Below, in pieces: positions 1 to 4,269 of a DNA stretch of 5,103 nt. Below the pieces are notes generated by a model. It was not told the DNA's origin and did not search any database. It saw only the letters and a list, made by a program, of their open reading frames with translations. Source of the stretch: Deltaproteobacteria bacterium (GTDB lineage: Bacteria; Desulfobacterota; Desulfarculia; Adiutricales; Adiutricaceae); contig JAITJP010000410.1 in NCBI GenBank assembly GCA_031278835.1, positions 1 to 5,103 on the forward strand, in the 5' to 3' direction. A program made the translations under genes and the position numbers. The first letter of the stretch is position 1; each line of letters opens with the position of its first letter.

Positions 1-124
1 TCTTCCAAAATAATCCACCGAAAGATTTCAGGCCAGTGAACGAATGCCGAGTGTCCATAGACCTAATGAAATCAAAAGTTTGACGGTTTTATCACATGGC
101 AAGAAAAATATCAATATAATTCTG

Positions 125-155
125 AATGTAATATTATTTCGGTTAATATTACATT
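125..155. repeat. Perfect 12-bp inverted repeat
   Basis: The arms AATGTAATATTA (125-136) and TAATATTACATT (144-155) are exact reverse complements around a 7-base centre (TTTCGGT). A perfect TATAAT sits at 115-120, so a transcript from it would begin inside the left arm. No T-run follows the right arm, so it is not an intrinsic terminator on the + strand. It could be an operator or the 5' hairpin of an RNA; the sequence does not decide. Confidence 0.6.
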
Positions 156-279
156 AGTTACCGACCGGGGCTAACAGTTTTTGCAATGGGCTTAGTTGAC
201 CTTTCGATAACCAATTTTCGCCTGGTTTGAACCGCGGCCAACGAATCGGATCCCAACCGAGAATTGCCATTTAAACGCC

Positions 280-315
280 GTTAAAGGGTCTGGGAGCTCC
301 TCAAAACCCTTTAAC
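280..315. repeat. 10-bp inverted repeat with nested palindrome
   Basis: The arms GTTAAAGGGT (280-289) and ACCCTTTAAC (306-315) are perfectly complementary. The 16-base centre contains the palindrome GGAGCTCC (293-300), so two dyads are nearly concentric. There is no T-tract after the right arm. Its function is unknown; a protein-binding site or an RNA hairpin are both possible. Confidence 0.55.
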
Positions 316-495
316 CCATGGGAAGTACCGATCGGGCGGCCAAACCCCGCTAAGGGTCAATTTGGTCGTTTAGGGCCAGATTGAAAAATATATGAGTTTT
401 TCAGTTTTAACTTACGAAATCCTCTGCCTATCGCGAAAATTACGCCTATGACTGGAAGCTGGCCTTGGCGGGACCAAAATGGTTTTTAAGGCGAA

Positions 496-560
496 GGGCT
501 TTTGGGATGGGCAAAGGGGACGTGGGTTGGGGGCAATGATGGGAGATTTTTGGGTTTGGG
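496..560 (+). other. G-run cluster, potential G-quadruplex
   Basis: Nine runs of three or more G lie on the + strand within 65 bases: 496-498, 504-506, 509-511, 516-519, 524-526, 529-533, 541-543, 552-554 and 558-560. Spacers are 2 to 8 bases. The core 504-533 alone meets the usual G3+/N1-7 rule with five runs. The surrounding DNA is AT-rich, so the cluster stands out. It lies about 130-190 bp before the promoter at 692-720. Folding in vivo is inference. Confidence 0.55.
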
Positions 561-691
561 CTTAGAAAATTTTTGATTTTTGTAAATTTTATTTGACAAT
601 TATTTGAAAATAGCGATGAGGGTGGGAATCTTATAAAACTTAGGTTGACGGTATTGAGACAAAAATTATCCGCCGAATTCTGAAATTATTT

Positions 692-720
692 TTGACAAGT
701 CTTTTACATTTTGTTAACAT
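692..720 (+). promoter_or_regulatory. Sigma70-type promoter for the phosphatase gene
   Basis: A perfect -35 TTGACA (692-697) is followed after exactly 17 bases by TAACAT (715-720), which matches four of six -10 consensus positions. TG at 712-713 sits one base upstream of the -10, giving an extended -10. Transcription would start near 726-728, leaving a leader of about 113 bases before the ATG at 840. The -10 lies inside the 8-bp palindrome TGTTAACA (712-719), and another dyad covers the predicted start site. Confidence 0.6.
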
Positions 721-723
721 TCA

Positions 724-743
724 TCTATATGAAATCATATAGA
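724..743. promoter_or_regulatory. Inverted repeat at predicted transcription start; possible operator
   Basis: TCTATATG (724-731) and CATATAGA (736-743) are perfect reverse complements around AAAT. The dyad covers the start site predicted from the promoter at 692-720. That is a classic position for a repressor operator, or for a stabilising hairpin at the mRNA 5' end. The binding protein is unknown. Confidence 0.45.
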
Positions 744-839
744 CCTTTTCTTTCCTTTGCCAACCCGCTATTTCCTTAATGTTCCACCCTCATCTTTTCA
801 GAGCGTGGCTTTGGCCACCGCCTAAAAAAGGAGTCCTGT

Positions 840-1913
840 ATGAGGAAAACGCTCTCTAAATTGTCGGCCGTCTGTACCTTGGCCCTGGCTTTTTTGGTCT
901 TACCGGTCTTCGCGGCATTTGCCACCGAACTTGAACACTGGCCAGCCGAAGCCAAGGCCGGCATTATGAAGATGATCGAAGCCAACGCCAATAAAGGCGC
1001 CTACGCCGTTTTTGACATGGATAACACCAGCTATCGATATGACCTGGAAGAATCCCTTTTGCCCTTTATGGAAATGAAAGGTTATATAACTCGCGACAAA
1101 ATTGATCCGTCGCTTAATCTCATTCCCTTTAAGGACACCGATGAGTATAAAGAAACCCTCCAGAGTTACTATTGGCGCTTATGCGAAATAGAAGATCTGG
1201 TTTGCTATCCTTGGGTGGCCCAAATTTTTTCTGGATACACCTTAGCCCAATTAAAGACTTACGTCGACGAGTTAATAGCTTACGCCAAACCCGTTCCTAT
1301 CAAGTATTGGAGCGGAGACAAGGTTGAGGACGGCGAGGTTAACCCACCCAAGATTTTTACCGGAATGACCGAACTTTATAACGTTTTGATGGAAAACGGC
1401 ATCGAAGTTTACGTTATTTCGGCGGCTTCCGAGGAATTGGTTCGCATGGTGGCCAGCGATCCCAAATACGGCTACAACGTTAAACCGGAAAACGTCTTTG
1501 GGGTCAATATGCTCCTTAAAAACGTTGATACCGGCGAACTGGTCAATTCGAGATTTCAAATCAAAGAAGGAAAATACGATCAAAAAGCCAACCAAGCCTT
1601 GCTTTTAACCCCTTACCTGGTTAACCCCATGACTTGGTACGAAGGAAAATACGCGACCATCGTCGGCTGGATCGATCAATGGAAGCGCCCGGTTCTGGTC
1701 GGCGGCGACACGCCCATTTCCGATGGCTATATGCTCCTAAACGGCGTTGACGTCGACAAAGGCGGAGTCAGGGTTTGGGTCAACCGCAAAGCCTCCTCCA
1801 TGGAAGCCATGGAAAAATGGTGGAAAGAGTGCGCCGAAAGTCAAAAAGCTCTTGGCCAAAGCCAGACCGCTGATAAAAATTGGATCGTGGTCTTGCCCGA
1901 AGACATCCAATAG
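840..1913 (+). CDS. Secreted HAD-family phosphatase, phosphorylcholine phosphatase-like
   Basis: The protein has 357 residues. The ATG is preceded by AAGGAG at 828-833, six bases away. Residues 1-28 form a signal peptide (basic MRKTLSK, then a hydrophobic stretch) with a likely signal peptidase I site after AFA, so the enzyme should be periplasmic. HAD motifs follow in order: DMDNT (59-63; D59 nucleophile, D61 acid/base), SAA (194-196), a motif III lysine probably K270 in YEGKY, and GDTPISD (289-295; acidic residues binding Mg2+). This set closely resembles Pseudomonas phosphorylcholine phosphatase PchP (DMDNT, SAA, Lys, GDTPDSD). That family hydrolyses phosphorylcholine to choline and phosphate. 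The substrate here is inference; another phosphomonoester is possible. The gene appears to be a single-gene unit with its own promoter and terminator. The TAG stop is followed by a T8 run at 1928-1935 with no hairpin before it. Confidence 0.85.
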   Translation: MRKTLSKLSAVCTLALAFLVLPVFAAFATELEHWPAEAKAGIMKMIEANANKGAYAVFDMDNTSYRYDLEESLLPFMEMKGYITRDKIDPSLNLIPFKDTDEYKETLQSYYWRLCEIEDLVCYPWVAQIFSGYTLAQLKTYVDELIAYAKPVPIKYWSGDKVEDGEVNPPKIFTGMTELYNVLMENGIEVYVISAASEELVRMVASDPKYGYNVKPENVFGVNMLLKNVDTGELVNSRFQIKEGKYDQKANQALLLTPYLVNPMTWYEGKYATIVGWIDQWKRPVLVGGDTPISDGYMLLNGVDVDKGGVRVWVNRKASSMEAMEKWWKECAESQKALGQSQTADKNWIVVLPEDIQ

Positions 1914-1954
1914 TCAAGACAAAATAGTTTTTTTTGATTGATGGCCTTTAAAAT

Positions 1955-1999
1955 TAGGCCCGGTCTCCCTTTTTCTGGGAGGCCGGGCCTATTTTTTTT
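1955..1999 (+). terminator. Strong intrinsic terminator of the phosphatase gene
   Basis: A long stem (1955-1969 with 1977-1991) pairs TAGGCCCGGTCTCCC with GGGAGGCCGGGCCTA. All pairs are Watson-Crick except one G.T, and the loop is 7 bases (TTTTTCT). Eight T follow at 1992-1999. It lies about 40 bases after the phosphatase stop codon and should insulate that gene from the nif operon. Confidence 0.93.
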
Positions 2000-2027
2000 A
2001 TTTAGCCAGAAAAGATAGGGCTAAATA
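1999..2027. repeat. Second hairpin directly after the terminator
   Basis: TATTTAGCC (1999-2007) and GGCTAAATA (2019-2027) are perfectly complementary around an 11-base loop. The hairpin abuts the T-tract of the preceding terminator. It has no T-run of its own on the + strand, and on the minus strand it is followed by A rather than T. It may be a 3' end stabiliser for read-through RNA or a binding site. Confidence 0.5.
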
Positions 2028-2079
2028 GAATTTAAGCTTAATAGAAAACTGTTTTTATTGGGGAGATTTTTTTGTGAGG

Positions 2080-2099
2080 CCAGCCTGAATTCAGGTTGG
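2080..2099. promoter_or_regulatory. 20-bp near-perfect palindrome, possible operator
   Basis: The core CCTGAATTCAGG (2084-2095) is a perfect palindrome. It extends on both sides through CCAG and TTGG with a single mismatched pair (G2083/T2096). With no loop it is better suited to a dimeric DNA-binding protein than to an RNA hairpin. It lies about 280 bp before the predicted nif start. The bound factor is unknown. Confidence 0.4.
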
Positions 2100-2125
2100 A
2101 TCAAAATTCCGTCTTTTAAAAATTA

Positions 2126-2135
2126 ACATTAATGT
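2126..2135. promoter_or_regulatory. ACATTAATGT palindrome, upstream copy of the dyad motif
   Basis: This perfect 10-bp palindrome differs by one base from ACATTTATGT, which forms the core of both copies of the 19-bp repeat downstream. Its centre is 83 bp upstream of the next core, close to eight helical turns. It may be a third site for the same regulator; the shared sequence outside the core is too little to prove this. Confidence 0.3.
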
Positions 2136-2207
2136 CGATTTTTGACTTTTTGGGCTGAAATTGGTGGAATTATTTGGGCCCTTGGAGGGTGGATCGGCGG
2201 GTTTTTA

Positions 2208-2226
2208 GACATTTATGTTGGAAAAT
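2208..2226. repeat. 19-bp direct repeat, copy 1 (upstream of nifH)
   Basis: The sequence GACATTTATGTTGGAAAAT occurs here and again at 2261-2279 without a mismatch. Inside it, ACAT and ATGT form a dyad around TT. The start-to-start distance is 53 bp, about five turns of B-DNA, so proteins bound at both copies would face the same side of the helix. Its centre would be near -164 relative to the sigma54-type start predicted at 2377. Confidence 0.7.
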
Positions 2227-2260
2227 AAAAATGGGGGGATTCAGGAAATGGGAATTTAAC

Positions 2261-2279
2261 GACATTTATGTTGGAAAAT
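2261..2279. repeat. 19-bp direct repeat, copy 2 (upstream of nifH)
   Basis: An exact copy of 2208-2226 with the same ACATTTATGT dyad. Its dyad centre would be near -111 from the predicted nif start, which is where enhancer sites for sigma54 activators are usually found. Role as an activator or repressor site is inference. Confidence 0.7.
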
Positions 2280-2349
2280 TGGGCTAGGGCCGGGCTGGTC
2301 AAATAGAAAAAGACAATATTATTAACTGCTTAAGCGGTGGCCGGTCGAC

Positions 2350-2367
2350 TTGGTCCAGATTCTGCAT
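2350..2367 (+). promoter_or_regulatory. Candidate sigma54 (-24/-12) promoter of the nif operon
   Basis: TGGTCC (2351-2356), a five-base spacer and CTGCA (2362-2366) give the invariant GG (2352-2353) and GC (2364-2365) exactly ten bases apart. Against TGGCAC-N5-TTGCA it keeps four of six and four of five bases. The start would fall near 2377, giving a leader of about 143 bases to nifH. The site lies in an inverted repeat, TGGTCC (2351-2356) with GGACCA (2371-2376). I found no convincing sigma70 promoter nearer nifH: the TTGACA at 2477-2482 has no -10 at the right distance. Confidence 0.45.
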
Positions 2368-2379
2368 TAGGGACCAGGG

Positions 2380-2405
2380 AACCAATGATTTTAGTTTTAT
2401 TGGTT
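2380..2405 (+). other. Hairpin at the predicted 5' end of the nif mRNA
   Basis: AACCAAT (2380-2386) and ATTGGTT (2399-2405) pair perfectly around a 12-base loop, with a possible further G.T pair at 2379/2406. If transcription starts near 2377 this stem forms at the very 5' end of the transcript, where such structures slow decay. That role depends on the predicted start site. Confidence 0.35.
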
Positions 2406-2519
2406 TAGCCTTTGGCCCGAGAAAATGGTTTTTGGATAAAAAAAGAAAAAAACAGCCCTCGCGGTTATTGGCTTGGTTGACAATACCACACTTTATCTCC
2501 AAACTTAAGGAGTTTTTCC

Positions 2520-3335
2520 ATGAGACAAGTGGCCATATATGGCAAAGGCGGCATCGGCAAGTCCACCACCACCCAAAACCTTAACGCCGGACTGGGCGAG
2601 ATGGGCAAGAAGATCATGATCGTGGGCTGCGATCCCAAGGCCGATTCGACCAGGCTGATTTTGGGCGGCCTGGCCCAGGAAACGGTTTTGGACACGCTGC
2701 GGGAAGAAGGCGAAGACATCGATCTCGATCAAGTGCTGCGCGAGGGCTTTCATAGCATCCGTTGCGTGGAGTCGGGCGGCCCGGAACCCGGGGTGGGCTG
2801 CGCTGGCCGGGGCATCATCACCTCGATAAACCTTTTGGAGCGTCTGGGGGCTTACACCGAGGATCTCGACTACGTTTTCTATGACGTTTTGGGTGACGTG
2901 GTCTGCGGCGGCTTTGCCATGCCCATTAGGGAAGGCAAAGCCCAGGAAATCTACATCGTCTGCTCCGGCGAGATGATGGCCCTCTACGCCGCCAACAACA
3001 TCTCCAAGGGCATCCGCAAATACGCCAACACCGGCGGGGTTCGGCTGGGCGGACTTATTTGCAACAGCCGTAACGTTGACGGTGAAGCCGAGCTGGTCTC
3101 CTCGGTGGCCAAGGAGCTGGGCACCCAGATGATCTATTTCGTGCCCAGGGACAACATGGTCCAGAGAGCCGAGATCCACAAACAAACCGTCATTCAATAC
3201 GACCCCGACTCCACTCAAGCCGGCGAGTATCGAAACCTGGCCCAGAAGATCGACGGCAACGACATGTTCGTGGTGCCCAAGCCCTTGACCCAGGACCGGC
3301 TGGAAACCCTTTTGATGGAACACGGCCTCATCTAG
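2520..3335 (+). CDS. nifH: Nitrogenase iron protein (dinitrogenase reductase)
   Basis: NifH is the ATP-driven homodimer that delivers electrons to the MoFe protein; it also serves FeMo-cofactor maturation. At 271 residues it is about the normal length. The P-loop GKGGIGKS is at residues 8-15, with CDPKADST at 37-44. The [4Fe-4S] ligands are C94 in GVGCAGRG and C129 in DVVCGGF, preceded by the switch II segment DVLGD (122-126). R97 corresponds to the arginine ADP-ribosylated by DraT in other bacteria. The sequence resembles the anaerobe group (cluster III-like) of methanogens, clostridia and Desulfobacterota rather than Azotobacter, which fits the neighbouring nifI genes. The start is set by AAGGAG at 2507-2512, seven bases before the ATG. 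nifI1 begins 16 bases after the TAG stop, so the two are almost certainly cotranscribed. Confidence 0.98.
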   Translation: MRQVAIYGKGGIGKSTTTQNLNAGLGEMGKKIMIVGCDPKADSTRLILGGLAQETVLDTLREEGEDIDLDQVLREGFHSIRCVESGGPEPGVGCAGRGIITSINLLERLGAYTEDLDYVFYDVLGDVVCGGFAMPIREGKAQEIYIVCSGEMMALYAANNISKGIRKYANTGGVRLGGLICNSRNVDGEAELVSSVAKELGTQMIYFVPRDNMVQRAEIHKQTVIQYDPDSTQAGEYRNLAQKIDGNDMFVVPKPLTQDRLETLLMEHGLI

Positions 3336-3351
3336 CCGGAAAGGGGAAATC

Positions 3352-3675
3352 ATGCAGCTAATCAAGGCCATCGTCAGACCCGAAAAGGCCACGGCCGTCA
3401 TCACGGAACTTTTGAGCGCCGGCTATCCGGCCGTGACCAAGGTAGACGTCTACGGCCGAGGCAAGCAAAAGGGCATCGTCTTAAACGACATCCGCTACGA
3501 TGAACTGCCCAAGCAGATGTTGTTAATCGTGGCCAACGATGAGGATCGAGACGATATCGTGAGCGTCATCATGCGCACGGCCAGGACCGGTGACGGGCAC
3601 TTTGGTGACGGGAGGATTTTCGTCCTGCCGGTGGAAAAGGCCTGGACCATCAGTACCGGCCAGGAAGGGCTCTAA
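3352..3675 (+). CDS. nifI1: PII-like nitrogenase regulator NifI1
   Basis: This 107-residue GlnB/PII-family protein is about the size of its family. Visible features are the N-terminal MQLIKAIVRPEK, the GRGKQKG at the base of the T-loop (36-41 onward) leading to YDELPK (49-54), the B-loop RTARTGDGHFGDGRIF ending at residue 90, and the C-terminal ISTGQEG. The T-loop is shorter than in GlnB and has no equivalent of the uridylylated Tyr51. In methanogens NifI1 and NifI2 form a complex that binds the MoFe protein and blocks activity when 2-oxoglutarate is low, and 2-oxoglutarate with ATP relieves it. The same role is inferred from sequence and location. The ribosome binding site AAGGGG (3341-3346) is five bases from the ATG. 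A terminator-like hairpin overlaps the stop codon. Confidence 0.95.
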   Translation: MQLIKAIVRPEKATAVITELLSAGYPAVTKVDVYGRGKQKGIVLNDIRYDELPKQMLLIVANDEDRDDIVSVIMRTARTGDGHFGDGRIFVLPVEKAWTISTGQEGL

Positions 3676-3695
3676 GAGAGCCGGAGCTTTTTTTT
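3668..3695 (+). terminator. Putative internal terminator/attenuator after nifI1
   Basis: GGCTCT (3668-3673) pairs with AGAGCC (3677-3682) around AAG, overlapping the nifI1 stop codon. Alternatively GCTCT (3669-3673) pairs with GGAGC (3683-3687), which directly abuts eight T at 3688-3695. Because nifI2 and nifD continue downstream, it would act as a partial terminator or RNA-processing point that makes nifH-nifI1 RNA more abundant than nifDK RNA. The stem is only moderate in strength. Confidence 0.55.
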
Positions 3696-3702
3696 AACCG
3701 GG

Positions 3703-3768
3703 CCGAGGGGCCGGCCAGAGGCCGCTTCGAGCCTCGGAGCGCCGGCCAGAGCAGCTTGGCTCCGGGTC
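3703..3768 (+). repeat. GC-rich imperfect tandem repeat and hairpins, nifI1-nifI2 spacer
   Basis: GCCGGCCAGAG occurs at 3710-3720 and 3741-3751, 31 bp apart. The sequence after each copy is also alike (GCTTCGAGCCTCGG versus GCTTGGCTCCGG), suggesting a roughly 30-bp duplicated unit. CCGAGG (3703-3708) can pair with CCTCGG (3732-3737), and CGGCC (3712-3716) with GGCCG (3720-3724). CCGGAGC (3681-3687) can also pair over a long distance with GCTCCGG (3759-3765). The spacer encodes nothing I can support, and its composition is richer in GC than its flanks. Confidence 0.5.
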
Positions 3769-3787
3769 AGGGAAAGTTGGGAGGAAC

Positions 3788-4165
3788 ATGAAAGAACTGA
3801 TGGTCATAGTCAGGTCCACCAAGGTGGGACAGACCAAAAACGCTTTGGCCGGGGCCGGTTTTCCGGGCTTTACCTGCGTACCCTGTTTGGGCCGAGGCAA
3901 AAAGCTGGTAGACCCGGGGCTTTTAAAACTCATCATGGCCAGTGGGGAACTGCCTTTGACGGCGGCCGGGGAGTCGATGACCGAAGCCTCAAGGCTAATC
4001 CACAAAAGGCTTTTTAGCATCATGGTCGAAGATGAGCGGGTTCAGGACGTCACCGATATTTTAATCGCCGTCAACTCAACCGGCCATCCCGGCGACGGTC
4101 GGATTTTCGTTTTGCCGGTTGAGCAATCTTACAGCGTCCGGCTAGGCGCGGAAACGGGGGCTTAA
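3788..4165 (+). CDS. nifI2: PII-like nitrogenase regulator NifI2
   Basis: This 125-residue PII-family protein is the partner of NifI1. It opens with MKELMVIVRSTK, carries LGRGKK (34-39) at the T-loop base, a longer and different T-loop (about 40-72) and the B-loop STGHPGDGRIFVLPVE (97-112). The extended T-loop and extra length mark it as NifI2 rather than NifI1 or GlnB, and there is no GlnB-type uridylylated tyrosine motif. By family precedent NifI2 joins NifI1 in a hetero-oligomer that senses 2-oxoglutarate and adenylates and inhibits NifDK. The shared GDGRIFVLPVE in both proteins reflects their common origin. The start is supported by GGAGG at 3780-3784, only three bases from the ATG. The gap to nifI1 is 112 bases and to nifD 104 bases, both holding RNA-structure candidates. 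Confidence 0.93.
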   Translation: MKELMVIVRSTKVGQTKNALAGAGFPGFTCVPCLGRGKKLVDPGLLKLIMASGELPLTAAGESMTEASRLIHKRLFSIMVEDERVQDVTDILIAVNSTGHPGDGRIFVLPVEQSYSVRLGAETGA

Positions 4166-4203
4166 AGGATAATGGGTGAAATGGAAATCTGGGCCAGGTC
4201 TGA

Positions 4204-4224
4204 CTTGGCCCAATTGGGGCCAAG
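4204..4224 (+). other. Hairpin in the nifI2-nifD spacer
   Basis: CTTGGCCC (4204-4211) pairs with GGGCCAAG (4217-4224) around a five-base loop (AATTG), giving an eight-pair GC-rich stem. No T-run follows, so it is not a terminator. It could be a processing or stability element setting the level of the nifD message; that is inference. Confidence 0.5.
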
Positions 4225-4269
4225 CTGGGCTTGGTCAAAAATGACAGCCAAATGGGAGAAAAGTTGGAA

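Larger units (their letters stand above)
1..839. other. Gene-free region upstream of the phosphatase gene
   Basis: No reading frame here has both a plausible start and ribosome binding site and any recognisable protein, on either strand. The only longer frame (776-991, minus) overlaps the 5' end of the phosphatase gene and looks like its shadow. I see no tRNA- or rRNA-like segment. The stretch is AT-rich with low-complexity parts and carries the dyads at 125-155 and 280-315, the G-run cluster at 496-560 and the promoter at 692-720, each listed separately. A perfect TATAAT lies at 115-120 without a convincing -35 partner. The region may include an unrecognised small RNA or a decayed gene, but nothing I can read shows that. 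Confidence 0.6.
2028..2519. other. Non-coding region upstream of nifH
   Basis: This spacer carries no supported gene; the minus-strand frame at 2299-2502 has no recognisable product and no ribosome binding site that I can see. It holds a 20-bp near-palindrome (2080-2099), three short dyads of the form ACATTWATGT, a 19-bp direct repeat, a sigma54-like promoter and a 5' leader hairpin, each listed separately. The last 60 bases before nifH include an A-rich stretch (about 2439-2452) and the nifH ribosome binding site AAGGAG at 2507-2512. I find no TGT-N10-ACA site of the classical NifA type. Confidence 0.6.

Noticed and set aside
593..598. TTGACA as a second -35 for the phosphatase gene
   Set aside because: The bases at the right spacing (around 616-621, ATGAGG) do not resemble a -10.
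1..839. CRISPR array, tRNA or insertion sequence in the gene-free region
   Set aside because: No regularly spaced repeats, cloverleaf-like segment, terminal inverted repeats or transposase fragment could be seen.
867..875. Lipobox-like Cys at residue 12 of the phosphatase
   Set aside because: The cysteine precedes the hydrophobic core and its context (SAVC) does not fit a lipobox; cleavage after AFA is more consistent.
1747..1941. 64-codon + strand frame overlapping the phosphatase 3' end
   Set aside because: Out-of-frame overlap with a well-supported gene, no ribosome binding site, low-complexity product.
2060..2340. Classical NifA upstream site TGT-N10-ACA
   Set aside because: I checked the TGT triplets at 2073, 2133, 2216 and 2269; none has ACA ten bases on.
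2477..2482. TTGACA as a -35 for nifH
   Set aside because: No -10 at 16-18 bp spacing (the positions read CAAACT), and a start there would fall within or past the nifH ribosome binding site.
2505..3404. 299-codon minus-strand frame across nifH
   Set aside because: It lies antisense to unmistakable nifH, has no recognisable protein and arises from codon bias of the real gene.
3694..4023. 109-codon minus-strand frame over nifI2
   Set aside because: Antisense shadow of nifI2; composition reflects the GC-rich spacer and there is no convincing ribosome binding site.
4252..4254. Upstream in-frame ATG for nifD
   Set aside because: No Shine-Dalgarno sequence precedes it, whereas GGGAG lies upstream of the ATG at 4270.
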